A stretch of 64,000 nt of DNA from Bacillus bingmayongensis (GCF_000299035.1 NZ_JH921518.1:284439-348438), one strand, 5' to 3'. Shown: positions 26,981-36,852, counted from the first letter of the stretch. The notes: generated by a model not told the origin, from the letters alone. A program made the numbers and translations.

Positions 26981-27064
26981 CTACCTCACGCAAAGTATCG
27001 CCATTTTCATACTTGGCTTTGCATGAGACGCTGCAGTGTCTGGCAATTGTATTGTAATCGCCAT
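26981..27064 (-). CDS. Possible 27-residue small ORF overlapping an inverted repeat
   Basis: The ATG at 27064 follows a near-perfect TTAGGAGGTGTT ribosome site. The peptide begins MAITIQLPDTAASHA and ends in VR then TAG. Its 3' half lies in the right arm of a 15-base imperfect inverted repeat (26921-26935 with 27009-27023). It may be a truncated gene or a true small protein. No family is recognised; the strong ribosome site is the only firm evidence. Confidence 0.35.
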   Translation of the reverse strand: MAITIQLPDTAASHAKPSMKMAILCVR

Positions 27065-27210
27065 ATCAACACCTCCTAATATACCTTTTGATTCTTATTA
27101 TATGACAACTTTTTCTTTCTTGCATCCTAATGATCTTTAAACAAGCAGCAATTTATTCTTTTTGATATAATACATACGAATGAAAATGAAAAATATTGTG
27201 AGGTCGCTTT

Positions 27211-27909
27211 ATGAAAAAAAGAATCATTACATCATTAATTATACTAATCACTCTTCTTATCTTACTATTCGGAGCCTATAAACTCATGAATTCACGATCG
27301 TATCAATTATTTGGTGAATTAACAAATCGAGTAGAAACAAATCAGAAAGTCGTTGCTCTGACTTTTGATGATGGGCCTACAAAAAATGTAGAACAAATAT
27401 TACCACTCTTAGATAAATATAATGCTAAAGCTACTTTTTTTGTAATTGGAAATGAATTAGAGAAAAACTTACAATTAGGACAAACTATCGTGCAGTCCGG
27501 ACATCAACTTGGAAATCATACGTACTCTCATAACCGAATGGTTCTCAAAACACCTTCTTTTATTAAAGATGAAATTGAAAAGACCAATACACTCATTCGT
27601 AAAACAGGTTATACAGATCAAATTGATTTTCGGCCACCAAATGGGAAAAAATTAATTGGTCTACCCTATTATTTAAACAAGCAGCACATCGAAACAATTA
27701 CATGGGATATTGAACCTGATACTTATTATGTTTCTACTTCTGATAAAGTAGACTATGTAAACAACAATGTAAAACCAGGTTCTATCATTTTGTTACATTC
27801 TATGTATGATGATTCAGGTAATGCCTTACAAACTATTGAAGATATTTTAGATTCTTTATCTAAAAAAGGATATCAATTTGTTACAGTAAATGAATTGCAG
27901 AAAAGATAA
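27211..27909 (+). CDS. Polysaccharide deacetylase (NodB/CE4), membrane-anchored
   Basis: The 232-residue protein has an N-terminal membrane segment (~4-25), then a NodB domain. The catalytic base and metal Asp are in TFDDGP, the metal histidines in GNHTYSH, and FRPPNG and a late VLLH-like IILLHS motif follow. CE4 enzymes remove N-acetyl groups from peptidoglycan or chitin-type sugars outside the membrane, giving lysozyme resistance or wall remodelling. The B. cereus group has many paralogues; which one this is cannot be told by eye. A terminator and a bcr1-like repeat follow. Confidence 0.88.
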   Translation: MKKRIITSLIILITLLILLFGAYKLMNSRSYQLFGELTNRVETNQKVVALTFDDGPTKNVEQILPLLDKYNAKATFFVIGNELEKNLQLGQTIVQSGHQLGNHTYSHNRMVLKTPSFIKDEIEKTNTLIRKTGYTDQIDFRPPNGKKLIGLPYYLNKQHIETITWDIEPDTYYVSTSDKVDYVNNNVKPGSIILLHSMYDDSGNALQTIEDILDSLSKKGYQFVTVNELQKR

Positions 27910-27930
27910 TTTAAAATTATCCATTCAATA

Positions 27931-27963
27931 AAAAGGCCCTAACATATGTTAGAGCCTTTTCTA
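27931..27963 (+). terminator. Terminator of the polysaccharide deacetylase gene
   Basis: AAAAGGC and CTAACAT pair with the downstream arm; a T-rich tail follows. Confidence 0.8.
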
Positions 27964-27969
27964 TTTCTT

Positions 27970-28125
27970 TTTATCCCGCATTAACGGGCAGTAAGCCCCC
28001 ACCTCAAAATTTAGCGAAAGCAAAGAAGTTAGGTGGAGAATCAACTGCCCGTAAAAGCCCGATTGGTGCGGGCTGATAATCAGTGGGGATGAAGAAAATC
28101 CCCACTGATTAAAGTTTCACTTTAT
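27970..28125 (+). repeat. bcr1-like dispersed repeat, copy 2 (156 bp)
   Basis: TTTAT stands at both ends (27970-27974 and 28121-28125). Internally AACGGGCAGT pairs with ACTGCCCGT, and TCAGTGGGGAT with its downstream complement, so the RNA would fold into hairpins. The right TTTAT contains the stop codon of the sodium-dependent transporter gene, so the element sits directly at that gene's end. Confidence 0.75.
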
Positions 28126-29459
28126 ATAATTCCAATCACATCTAAAAATACGATAATAATGGCGATTGGTGCTACATAGCGCAGTAAAAACAACCACAAT
28201 ACAAATAGTTTATATCCTTTGTTTTTACTTACTCCCAGTTCTTTCATTAATACATCCTTCTTCATTTTTAACGGCACGAAGATTGCAACTAATAATACGC
28301 CAAGCGGCATCAGAACGTTACTTACTGCAAAGTCTGCTAAATCAAAAATGGTTTTTCCAAACAGTTTCATATCACTTAACACACCATATGATAGTGCCGA
28401 TGGAATCCCAACAACAAAAATTAATAATCCAACAATCAATGCCATTTCTTCGCGTTTCCCTTTACCTTTTGTTGTTAAAGAAGCAACGCTAATTTCTAAC
28501 ATAGAAATTGCTGATGTTATAGTCGCAAAGAAGAATAGTAATAAGAAAACAATGAAGAATAGTTTTCCGAATGCCATTTTACTAAAAATAGCTGGCAATA
28601 CGATAAATAGTAATCCTGGTCCTTGAGACGGCTGCATTCCAAATGCAAATACAACCGGGAAAATTGCAAGTCCAGCAAGCAATGTAATAATAAGTGTCAA
28701 ACCAACAATTGAAAATGCTGAACGCGGTAAACTTTCTTCTTTCGGTAAATATGAACTGTAAGTTACCATTACTGCTACCCCGACAGATAATGAGAAGAAT
28801 GATTGTCCCATCGCATATAAAACAATTTCAGACGTTACATGCGAGAAATCCGGTTGTAAGAAAAAGCGAACACCTTCCCCTGCTCCATCTAATGTAAGGG
28901 CACGAACAATTAACACAAAGAATAAAACGAATAGTGCTGGCATAAAATATTTATTTACTTTTTCAACACCGTTTTGCACGCCTTTACTTACGATAAAAAT
29001 AGTAATAAGAATAAATAATAGCTGTGATCCAACTGCTAAATATGGATTAGAAATGATTTCACCAAATGTTGCTTCATATGCACCATTCCCTTCCCATAAT
29101 CTACCTGTAATTGCATTCCATAAATATAATAAAATCCAACCTCCTACAACGCTGTAGAAAGAAAGTAATATGAAACATGTTACAATTCCTAACTTACCAA
29201 CCCACGGCCATAATGTATTAGGAGCAATTTCTCTATACGCATCAACAGCCTCTTTTTGTGTACTTCTTCCAATTACAAATTCCGCTAATAATAAAGGTAA
29301 ACCAATCAGTAAAGTAAAACCGATGAAAATAAGAAAGAACGCACCGCCTCCTCCAATACCGGCCATATATGGGAACTTCCAAATTGCGCCAAGGCCAATT
29401 GCTGAACCTGCTGCAGCTAAAATGAAACCTAATTTCGATGTCCATTGCTGTGAATTCAT
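28122..29459 (-). CDS. Sodium-dependent (NSS/SNF-family) amino acid transporter
   Basis: The 445-residue membrane protein has about eleven helices. The first carries the NSS signature [22 protein letters not shown], and [10 protein letters not shown] follows. NSS proteins take up amino acids with sodium (LeuT, MhsT, TnaT types). Its leader is a T-box whose specifier slot reads TTC, so phenylalanine or a related aromatic amino acid is the likely cargo (inference). The stop codon lies inside a bcr1-like repeat. Confidence 0.9.
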   Translation of the reverse strand: MNSQQWTSKLGFILAAAGSAIGLGAIWKFPYMAGIGGGGAFFLIFIGFTLLIGLPLLLAEFVIGRSTQKEAVDAYREIAPNTLWPWVGKLGIVTCFILLSFYSVVGGWILLYLWNAITGRLWEGNGAYEATFGEIISNPYLAVGSQLLFILITIFIVSKGVQNGVEKVNKYFMPALFVLFFVLIVRALTLDGAGEGVRFFLQPDFSHVTSEIVLYAMGQSFFSLSVGVAVMVTYSSYLPKEESLPRSAFSIVGLTLIITLLAGLAIFPVVFAFGMQPSQGPGLLFIVLPAIFSKMAFGKLFFIVFLLLFFFATITSAISMLEISVASLTTKGKGKREEMALIVGLLIFVVGIPSALSYGVLSDMKLFGKTIFDLADFAVSNVLMPLGVLLVAIFVPLKMKKDVLMKELGVSKNKGYKLFVLWLFLLRYVAPIAIIIVFLDVIGII

Positions 29460-29573
29460 CTTTTTATCTCCTCTCTTCTTCTATTTTTTCCTTTTATTAC
29501 ATTTCATTCTTAATCGTATTGTTCTAGCCTCTTCCCTTTCTAATACAACCACTTCCTTTCAAAAATAAAAAAT

Positions 29574-29990
29574 CGCCCCTACAAAACGTAGGGACGATGA
29601 AAATATCGCGGTACCACCCTAGTTGTGAAGAATGCTAAGAAACCACCGAAATAAAAAACGTCCCTACGTAAAACGTAGGGACGATAAAATATCGCGGTAC
29701 CACCCTAGTTATGAAGATACAACAAGAATAACCCTAAAATAAAAAACGCCCCTACGTAAAAACGTAGGGACGATATATATCGCGGTACCACCCTAGTTGT
29801 GAAAAAATTCTTCACCACTTTATTTGATAACGGTATACACTACCGTCTTTCATTTCCTCACAATGTGAGATTTATGAAAGATGCTCCAGGACGAACTTCA
29901 TGAATAATCTATATACTGATTCACACCAACCATCAGCTCTCTGACATAGGGAGATTTTCACTACTTTACCCTTTCATTGCTCAACTATAT
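29574..29990 (-). promoter_or_regulatory. T-box leader with one stem I and three antiterminator/terminator modules; Phe (TTC) specifier
   Basis: One stem I region (about 29865-29990) has the specifier context CATGAAG-TTC-GTCCTGGAGC. Downstream the T-box core CTAGGGTGGTACCGCG occurs three times (about 29780-29797, 29692-29709, 29608-29623). Each is followed by a terminator with a CGTAGGGAC-type arm (29749-29772, 29660-29683, 29576-29595). The linkers between modules are only about 35 bases and hold no second stem I. Confidence 0.85.
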
Positions 29991-30013
29991 GTTTTCCGAA
30001 TTGATTACTATCA

Positions 30014-30042
30014 TTTTTATCACACATTAAAAATAGTGTCAA
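30014..30042 (-). promoter_or_regulatory. Candidate sigma-A promoter of the T-box/NSS gene
   Basis: On the minus strand TTGACA (30037-30042) and TAAAAA (30014-30019) are 17 bases apart, just upstream of stem I. Confidence 0.6.
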
Positions 30043-30216
30043 CTAGTTTTTTGAATATTTATGTATCACAATCTTATTTTTTCACTATAAAAATTCAAAA
30101 TATGACTTTTCTATGAATACTATTGCACCACTTACGTTTTATACTTTATTAAATACACTGACAGGTTTATAGTAATATAGGATGATTGTAACAGAGTACG
30201 AGTAGGAGGAAAGGTT

Positions 30217-31851
30217 TTGTCTACTTCAAAAGTTTTAAAAGGGACTGCTTTACTAAGCGGTGCCACAATGATTTCGCGTATTTTAGGTTTTATATACTTC
30301 TTCCCTTTTCAACTATTAGTTGGTGAACAAGGGGTTGCATTATATGCATATGCATATTCTTGGTATGGTATCTTACTTAGTTTTTCAACAGCTGGTATTC
30401 CAATTGCTGTATCGAAATTTGTTGCTAAGTACAATGCACTGGGTGACTATAATACAAGTAAAAAACTATATAATTCTAGTGTAAAAATCATGATGCTTAT
30501 GGGGTTCGCCGGATTTTTAATCTTATTTATCGGAGCTCCTTATGTATCTCAGTTTATTATTCGCTCAAAAACACCAGATCCGGGGTTTATCGCTGATGTA
30601 ACACTTACAATGCGAGCATTAAGTTTTGCACTCATTATCGTCCCAGCGATGAGTGTAACACGTGGATATTTCCAAGGATTTCAACATATGAAACCAAGTG
30701 CTGTTTCTCAAGTTGTAGAACAAATTGCACGTGTCGTTTTCATTTTAGTTGGTAGTTTTATCGTTTCAAAATTACTAGGTGGTTCCGTTGCTTCTTCCGT
30801 TGCAGTTGCTACATTTGGAGCTGTTATCGGAGCAATTGCTAGTATCTCCATTTTAATCATGTATTGGAAAAAATATAATCATTTAAAGCCACCTACAGGC
30901 GAACTAAAAACAAGGGCTTCAAACGTTTCATTAAAAAACATTTACATGGAGCTACTTCGTTACGCAATCCCAATTGTTTTCGTAGGGATCGCCATTCCAC
31001 TTTATACTTTAGTGGATCAATATACAGTTGCTGATGCACTAAGAGCAATTGGAACACCGCTTGAAACAGCAAACGCGATTTTTGCTTATATAACGAACTA
31101 TGCTCAAAAATTAATCATGATTCCCGCTTCACTCGCGACTGGATTTTCACTTACGATTATTCCAGCAATAACAAAATCATTTACAAGCGGAAAGCTAGAG
31201 GAATTACAAGAACAAATCACAAAGATTTTCCAAGTGTTATTATTCTTTACAATCCCTGCTGCATTCGGACTCGCTAGCATCGCATACGATGCATTCCGTA
31301 TGGTTTATATGAGTCCAGATACTGCACTGGGCGGATCACAATATTTAATTTCTTATGCACCATCAGCTGTATTAAGTGCGATTTTCACTGTTTCTGCAGC
31401 CATTTTACAAGGGATTGATTATCAGCGAAAAACAATGATTGCCTTCTCCGTTGGTATTCTTGTAAAAGTTGTAGTGAATACGCCACTTCTATACTTATTA
31501 GGTGGACATGGAGCGGTGCTTGGAACAATTCTTGGATATCTCGTTTCTGATATCATTATGCTATATTGCATCGTCAAGTTTGCAAAATTTGATATTGCAG
31601 AAACAGCTAAAACAGTATTTCTTATTACAATTTACTCTGCAGCAATGTCCGCTGTCGTAATGGGATTAAAAGCGATTATCGGATGGCTCATCCCTGGACA
31701 ACCTTATATTGAATCACTATTAATCGTTATCATTTGCGGCGCGGTTGGAGGACTTGTCTATCTTTTATTCGTATTAACAAGTGGCCTTGCTTCGCACATT
31801 CTCGGTGATCGTATTCAACGATTACCTGTACTAGGAAAGTTCATAAAATAA
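30217..31851 (+). CDS. MOP-family lipid II flippase, MurJ/YtgP-like
   Basis: The 544-residue polytopic protein has about fourteen hydrophobic segments and opens STSKVLKGTALLSGATMISRILGFIYFFP, typical of the SpoVB/YtgP branch of polysaccharide flippases. B. subtilis YtgP (MurJ) has the same length and moves lipid II across the membrane in wall synthesis. The start is TTG at 30217, set by AGGAGG at proper spacing; no closer ATG fits. SpoVB-like paralogues exist, so MurJ activity is inferred. A strong terminator follows. Confidence 0.85.
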   Translation: MSTSKVLKGTALLSGATMISRILGFIYFFPFQLLVGEQGVALYAYAYSWYGILLSFSTAGIPIAVSKFVAKYNALGDYNTSKKLYNSSVKIMMLMGFAGFLILFIGAPYVSQFIIRSKTPDPGFIADVTLTMRALSFALIIVPAMSVTRGYFQGFQHMKPSAVSQVVEQIARVVFILVGSFIVSKLLGGSVASSVAVATFGAVIGAIASISILIMYWKKYNHLKPPTGELKTRASNVSLKNIYMELLRYAIPIVFVGIAIPLYTLVDQYTVADALRAIGTPLETANAIFAYITNYAQKLIMIPASLATGFSLTIIPAITKSFTSGKLEELQEQITKIFQVLLFFTIPAAFGLASIAYDAFRMVYMSPDTALGGSQYLISYAPSAVLSAIFTVSAAILQGIDYQRKTMIAFSVGILVKVVVNTPLLYLLGGHGAVLGTILGYLVSDIIMLYCIVKFAKFDIAETAKTVFLITIYSAAMSAVVMGLKAIIGWLIPGQPYIESLLIVIICGAVGGLVYLLFVLTSGLASHILGDRIQRLPVLGKFIK

Positions 31852-31893
31852 AAATAAGAGATGTAACTTTACGAATAGTTACATCTCTTATTT
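31851..31893. terminator. Bidirectional terminator after the flippase gene
   Basis: AATAAGAGATGTAACT pairs with AGTTACATCTCTTATT, with A and T flanks, between convergent genes. Confidence 0.85.
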
Positions 31894-31894
31894 T

Positions 31895-32719
31895 TTACTT
31901 TGCATACTTAATACGCTTTTGTTGTTCGGCAATATTGCATTCAGGAGCATATGTACGAACTAATTCCAATACTTCTTGGACTAATATCTCCAATTCTCGC
32001 ACGCTACGCTCTGGATTCCCAATCAATATATTCGTCATCCGCTCATATAAATTTGTAGGTTTCATATTCATTCTTTCAGTATTGTAAGACATCCACTTAA
32101 AAGATGGATGATGCACATATATTTTATTTAAACCGAATAAAACGCCAAATAAATCTCTTTGGACCTCACAAATGACATCATAAAGCATAAGCCAATCGTT
32201 TCGTTTCAAAAGTGCCTCGCGATTATGCCATCGGTTACTTAACCAAAGGTTTTCTGAAATCATTCGGTTCGTTAGTTTTTCCGGATATATCGCAACTCTA
32301 TCTTTTAGCTCATTCACTTTCATTTTTCCATACAAACTAACACCATCAGCAACGGATGATGTAATACATTGTTTCTCATAATTTATATCATATTGATCTA
32401 CAACATCTGAAATAAACCTTTCTACTGTCTCTGTTAAAAAGCTACTGATTTCTAGTTTAATTCCTTCTTTCGTCAAATACGTTTCCGACCATTCTTCCTC
32501 TTCATACGGATGATAAGATAATATAGTTCCATCAATACTATGAATCGGATATTGACGATCTTCATCCTCTGGTGGAACTGACCAGAGAATATATAACTCA
32601 ATGTCCGAATGTTCGTCCTCTAATTTTCTTGCTACAGACCCTGCTAAAATAATAGCTTCTACTTTAGAATTTTGCTTATAAATCTCTGCCATTTCTATTG
32701 CTTTCTCTATTAACTGCAT
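31895..32719 (-). CDS. Nucleotidyltransferase-domain protein
   Basis: The 274-residue protein has a minimal nucleotidyltransferase motif near the N-terminus: LAGSVARKLEDEHSDIELY, i.e. GS followed by an acidic pair (Asp39, Glu41) in place of the more usual DxD. The rest is helical with many Trp/Arg residues (ENLWLSNRWHNREALLKRND), like aminoglycoside adenylyltransferase relatives. It could transfer a nucleotide to a small molecule, protein or RNA; no resistance phenotype should be assumed. Monocistronic. Confidence 0.75.
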   Translation of the reverse strand: MQLIEKAIEMAEIYKQNSKVEAIILAGSVARKLEDEHSDIELYILWSVPPEDEDRQYPIHSIDGTILSYHPYEEEEWSETYLTKEGIKLEISSFLTETVERFISDVVDQYDINYEKQCITSSVADGVSLYGKMKVNELKDRVAIYPEKLTNRMISENLWLSNRWHNREALLKRNDWLMLYDVICEVQRDLFGVLFGLNKIYVHHPSFKWMSYNTERMNMKPTNLYERMTNILIGNPERSVRELEILVQEVLELVRTYAPECNIAEQQKRIKYAK

Positions 32720-32783
32720 TCTTTTTCTCCTTTCACCTCATTTTATTATTTCTATATCAAACTTCCATTTTCCTTTTCTTACA

Positions 32784-32809
32784 AAAAAGAGTATGCACGA
32801 CGCATACTC
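32784..32809 (-). terminator. Terminator of the cysteine synthase gene
   Basis: GAGTATGC pairs with GCATACTC around 5 bases; a T-run follows on the minus strand. Confidence 0.8.
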
Positions 32810-32821
32810 TCTCAATATATA

Positions 32822-33739
32822 TTATTCAAACAAGCCCATACTCAAATATCGTTCACCTGTATCAGGTGCAATACATAATACTTTCTTACCCGCACCTAAT
32901 TGATTCGCTATCATGATTGCGGCATAGACTGACGCACCTGAAGAAGGTCCTACTAATATCCCCTCTTGCTTTGCTAGATTCCTCATTGTACTAAGCGCTT
33001 CTTCATCCGCAATTTGAATGATTTCATTATATATTTCCGTATTTAAGTTTTTCGGAATAAACCCTGGGCTTGTTCCAACTAGTTTATGAGGCCCCGGCAC
33101 ACCACCAGATAACACAGGAGAGCCTTTCGGTTCAACTACTGCAATATATAAATTTGGTAGTTTCTCTTTCAATGTTTCCCCTGTGCCAGTAATGGTTCCA
33201 CCAGTTCCAGCAGTCGCTACAAATGCATCTAACTCTCCATCCATTTGTTCATAAATTTCAAGAGCTGTTGTATAGCGATGAATATTCGGGTTTGCTGGAT
33301 TTTCAAATTGCTGCGGAATAAAACTGTTTGGTATTTGTTTTTGTAATTCTACCGCCCTCGCAATTGCTCCTGGCATTCTTTGTTCTGCCGCCGTCAAAAC
33401 AACTTCTGCTCCATATGCCTTAAGCAAATTAATCCGTTCTTTTGACATATTATCCGGCATAATTAAAATGGCTTTATACCCTTTCGCAGCTGCATTCATT
33501 GCTAAGCCAATTCCTGTATTCCCACTCGTTGGTTCAATAATCGTATCACCTGGCTTAATGAGCCCTTGCTCTTCCGCCATATGAATTAAATTATACGCAG
33601 CGCGGTCTTTCACACTCCGAGACGGATTAAACATTTCTAATTTCACATATACATCAGCTGCATCTTCTGGAACAAATCGTGATAATCGTACGACTGGTGT
33701 ATCTCCAATTAATTCTGTAACATTGTGACATCGTTTCAT
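32822..33739 (-). CDS. Cysteine synthase family PLP enzyme (O-acetylserine sulfhydrylase)
   Basis: The 305-residue fold-type II enzyme has the PLP lysine Lys44 in NPSRSVKDRAAYN, the substrate loop TSGNTGIGLA and the phosphate loop GTGGTITGTG. It makes cysteine from O-acetylserine and sulfide. The sequence resembles YtkP-type second copies as much as CysK, so no symbol is assigned. It lies 15 bases after an MFS transporter gene and is probably co-transcribed with it. Confidence 0.88.
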   Translation of the reverse strand: MKRCHNVTELIGDTPVVRLSRFVPEDAADVYVKLEMFNPSRSVKDRAAYNLIHMAEEQGLIKPGDTIIEPTSGNTGIGLAMNAAAKGYKAILIMPDNMSKERINLLKAYGAEVVLTAAEQRMPGAIARAVELQKQIPNSFIPQQFENPANPNIHRYTTALEIYEQMDGELDAFVATAGTGGTITGTGETLKEKLPNLYIAVVEPKGSPVLSGGVPGPHKLVGTSPGFIPKNLNTEIYNEIIQIADEEALSTMRNLAKQEGILVGPSSGASVYAAIMIANQLGAGKKVLCIAPDTGERYLSMGLFE

Positions 33740-33754
33740 AGCGCGTCTCCTATT

Positions 33755-34963
33755 CTATTGTAATTTTCGATCGCTTGGCAGTAACCATGACGTTAGCCCA
33801 ATTAATGGTAAACAACTACATAATACCATAATAAATTGCAAACTATACACGTCTGCTAATTTACCAAGAACAACGGCTCCTAATGCTCCAAGGCCAAATG
33901 CAAGACCCACAATTAATCCTGACACCATTCCAACTTTTCCCGGAACAAGTTCCTGTGCATACACAACAATAACACTAAAGCTACTAGAGCTAATAAAACC
34001 GATACATAAAAATAACGGTACAACCCACACTAGAGAAACATGTGGTAATAAAAGTGCAAGCGGTGCAGAACCTAGCATTGAAAATACAATAATAGTTTTC
34101 TTACCAAATCGATCTGCTAATGGTCCACCAAAGAATGTACCCAGTACCCCAGCAATCATAAATGCAAATACGAAGTACTGTGCATTTTTAATAGATAAAC
34201 CGTAATGCTCGATTAAATAAAACTGATAGAAGTTCCCAATGCCAGCTCCATACCAAGAACGAACAAAGGTTAAGAAAACAAGAAGAACAATTACAAATTT
34301 AATATGCGAACTAACAATTGCATTCTCAGCCTCAAGTGCAGCTCGCTTCTTTCTTCGCACTGCACCATTTACTAACTCATTTTTGTACCAGTTTGAAACA
34401 AAAATTAATAATACAATACCTACCGCCGCAAAAGCTGTGAATCCCAGTGATCCAATTTGCCCAAGCGGAACAAAAATTAACGCTGTAAAAATCGGTGCAA
34501 GAGAATTCCCTGTATTCCCTCCTACTTGATAAATGGATTGCGCTAGCCCACGTTTTGCACCAGCTGCCATATAAGCAACACGTGCTCCTTCAGGATGAAA
34601 AACAGCTGATCCTAATCCAATAAATAAAACAGAAATAATAACGATAATAAAGTTTGGTGCAAACGCGAGTCCAATCATCCCAAGCATACTTGAAAACATA
34701 CCGAGTGGTAATAAAAATGGCGATGGCTTCTTATCTGAATACATCCCAAACACCGGCTGCATAATCGATGACGTCATATTTAACGCAAATGCGATCCATC
34801 CTACCTGCATATAGGATAAATTCATCGATTTTTCCAAAATAGGAAACAGCGCCGGTACAACAGCCTGCATCGAGTCATTTAAAAAATGACCGAAACTAAT
34901 CGCAAATAAAATACGATAAATCGTAGGTGAGGCTACTGTATTTTCCTTTGAAACTGCCTGCAT
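33755..34963 (-). CDS. MFS transporter, fosmidomycin-resistance (Fsr) type
   Basis: The 402-residue membrane protein has two six-helix halves. Near the N-terminus FGHFLNDSMQAVVPALFPIL, and GMYSDKKPSPFLLP after helix 2, are marks of the Fsr/YfnC group. GGPLADRFGKK is the second-half MFS loop. It is a proton-coupled exporter by family, with unknown substrate. Co-transcription with the cysteine synthase gene hints at a thiol or amino-acid link, but this is weak. Divergent from oppA. Confidence 0.85.
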   Translation of the reverse strand: MQAVSKENTVASPTIYRILFAISFGHFLNDSMQAVVPALFPILEKSMNLSYMQVGWIAFALNMTSSIMQPVFGMYSDKKPSPFLLPLGMFSSMLGMIGLAFAPNFIIVIISVLFIGLGSAVFHPEGARVAYMAAGAKRGLAQSIYQVGGNTGNSLAPIFTALIFVPLGQIGSLGFTAFAAVGIVLLIFVSNWYKNELVNGAVRRKKRAALEAENAIVSSHIKFVIVLLVFLTFVRSWYGAGIGNFYQFYLIEHYGLSIKNAQYFVFAFMIAGVLGTFFGGPLADRFGKKTIIVFSMLGSAPLALLLPHVSLVWVVPLFLCIGFISSSSFSVIVVYAQELVPGKVGMVSGLIVGLAFGLGALGAVVLGKLADVYSLQFIMVLCSCLPLIGLTSWLLPSDRKLQ

Positions 34964-35211
34964 ATTTCACTCTCCCCTTTCCTAAAAACAGAAGATATAA
35001 CTAATTAACATTACACTTATTGTAATAATTTCTGATTTTTAAATATTTTCTATTCTATAATGGTTTTATCTCTTTTTCCAGCAACACAACTTCGATTTCA
35101 TATTCGCGCCTCAAACAATTATATTTATATAGGTTTTATAGGAATTAATTGTAGAAATTTTCTTTCTCTTCTTTTATACTGAAATACAGATGAAGGGAAA
35201 GGATGGAAACT

Positions 35212-36852
35212 ATGAAGAAAAAGACAAAAGGGATAGTTGCACTCTCACTCACGTTATCAGTATTTTTATCTGCATGTGGACAAAAACAAGAAACGACATC
35301 TAGCTCAGAAAAGAAAAAAATAGCTTCAAAGCAAGTCCTAAACATTGTAGAATCCGGGGAAATTTCTACGCTTGACTCATCGATTGCATCTGATGGCTTC
35401 TCTTATGCGGCATTAAATAATGTGATGGAAGGACTATACATGCCTGGCCCTGATAACAAACCCGTGCCAGGTGCAGCTGAATCTTATAAATTAAGCGAAG
35501 ATGGAAAAATATATACATTTAAACTTCACGACTCAAAATGGTCAAATGGGGATCCTGTAACTGCACATGATTTCGAGTATGCATGGAAGCGCGCTGTCAA
35601 TCCTGAAACTGGCTCTGAATATGCACATATTATGTTCGACATTAAAAACGCTGAAAAAATTAATAAAAAAGAACTACCAATCGATTCATTGGGCGTCAAA
35701 GCTCTCGACGATAAGACGCTTGAAGTGCAACTAGAGCACCCTGTACCATACTTTTTAGGTTTAATGGGATTTGCAACATTTTATCCTCAAAATCAAAAAG
35801 TAGTCGAAGCACAAAGGAAAAATTATGGACTTGAAGCCGTGAATGCAGTCTATAATGGACCGTTCGTTTTAAGCGAATGGAAGCATGATGTGAGCTATAA
35901 GATGAGAAAGAACCCAAATTACTGGGATAATAAAAACGTAAAATTAAATGAAATTAATGTAAATATCGTGAAAGATACTTCAACGGCTGTTAACTTATTT
36001 GAAAGTAAACAAGTAGACCGTATCATTATTAATTCAGAGTTCGTAGATAAATATCAAAAAGACCCAAGTTTAAAGAAAAAAGCACGACCTTCTATGACCT
36101 TTTTCCGATTCAATCAAAAACATCAATTATTAGCAAATAAAAATGCTCGAAAAGCTATCTCTCTTGCATTTGATAAAAAAGGCGTAGCAAATACGATTTT
36201 AAATAACGGCTCTTCTCCAGCAAACGCCCTTATTCCAAAAGGATTTGTAAAAGGGCCTGACAATAAAGATTTTCGCAGTACGAGTAATGTAAACCTTGAA
36301 ACAAATGTGAAAGAAGCAAAAAAACTATGGGAAGCAGCAAAAAAAGAAACAAATATACAAAATGTTTCTCTTTCTATTTTAACAACTGATGAATCGAATG
36401 ATAAAAAGATTAGTGAATACCTAAAAGGTGAACTAGAGAAAAACTTACCTGGTTTAAAAATTACACTAAGTCCTCTTCCAGTAAAAACGTTCTTAGACCG
36501 GGAAGGAAACGGCGATTTTGAAATTTCACTTTCTACATGGGGTGCTGACTATCCAGATCCAATGACATTTTTAGACATGTTTGTAACAGATGGTTCCTTC
36601 AATAGAATGAACTATTCAAACGAACAATACGATGAATTGATTCAAATGGCCGGCTCTTCTTTAGTAAATGACTTACCAGCAAGATGGAAAGCGTTTCAAG
36701 ATGCTGAAAAGATTTTAGTTGAAGACGATGCCGCAATCGCTCCAATCTTCCAATCAGGACTTGTTTACTTAGAACGTCCAACTGTACAAGATGTTGTTGT
36801 TCGTCCATTCGCAGGGATTTATTCTTACAAATGGGCTTACATGACGGAGTAA
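35212..36852 (+). CDS. Oligopeptide ABC transporter substrate-binding lipoprotein (OppA-like)
   Basis: The 546-residue protein has a lipoprotein signal peptide ending FLSAC (lipid-carrying Cys at ~22) and the SBP_bac_5 motif AESYKLSEDGKIYTFKLHDSKWSNGDPVTAHDFEYAWKRA split over residues ~85-125 (only landmarks given). It is anchored outside the membrane and captures peptides for an Opp/App permease; no permease genes are adjacent, so it is an orphan that must share one. An ATG three codons earlier exists, but AAAGGATG fits the start at 35212. Confidence 0.9.
   Translation: MKKKTKGIVALSLTLSVFLSACGQKQETTSSSEKKKIASKQVLNIVESGEISTLDSSIASDGFSYAALNNVMEGLYMPGPDNKPVPGAAESYKLSEDGKIYTFKLHDSKWSNGDPVTAHDFEYAWKRAVNPETGSEYAHIMFDIKNAEKINKKELPIDSLGVKALDDKTLEVQLEHPVPYFLGLMGFATFYPQNQKVVEAQRKNYGLEAVNAVYNGPFVLSEWKHDVSYKMRKNPNYWDNKNVKLNEINVNIVKDTSTAVNLFESKQVDRIIINSEFVDKYQKDPSLKKKARPSMTFFRFNQKHQLLANKNARKAISLAFDKKGVANTILNNGSSPANALIPKGFVKGPDNKDFRSTSNVNLETNVKEAKKLWEAAKKETNIQNVSLSILTTDESNDKKISEYLKGELEKNLPGLKITLSPLPVKTFLDREGNGDFEISLSTWGADYPDPMTFLDMFVTDGSFNRMNYSNEQYDELIQMAGSSLVNDLPARWKAFQDAEKILVEDDAAIAPIFQSGLVYLERPTVQDVVVRPFAGIYSYKWAYMTE

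Noticed and set aside
29574-29800. Three regularly spaced repeats that could be mistaken for a CRISPR array
   Set aside because: Each unit contains the T-box core GGTGGTACCGCG and a terminator hairpin, sits behind a stem I, and precedes a transporter gene. No cas genes are present.
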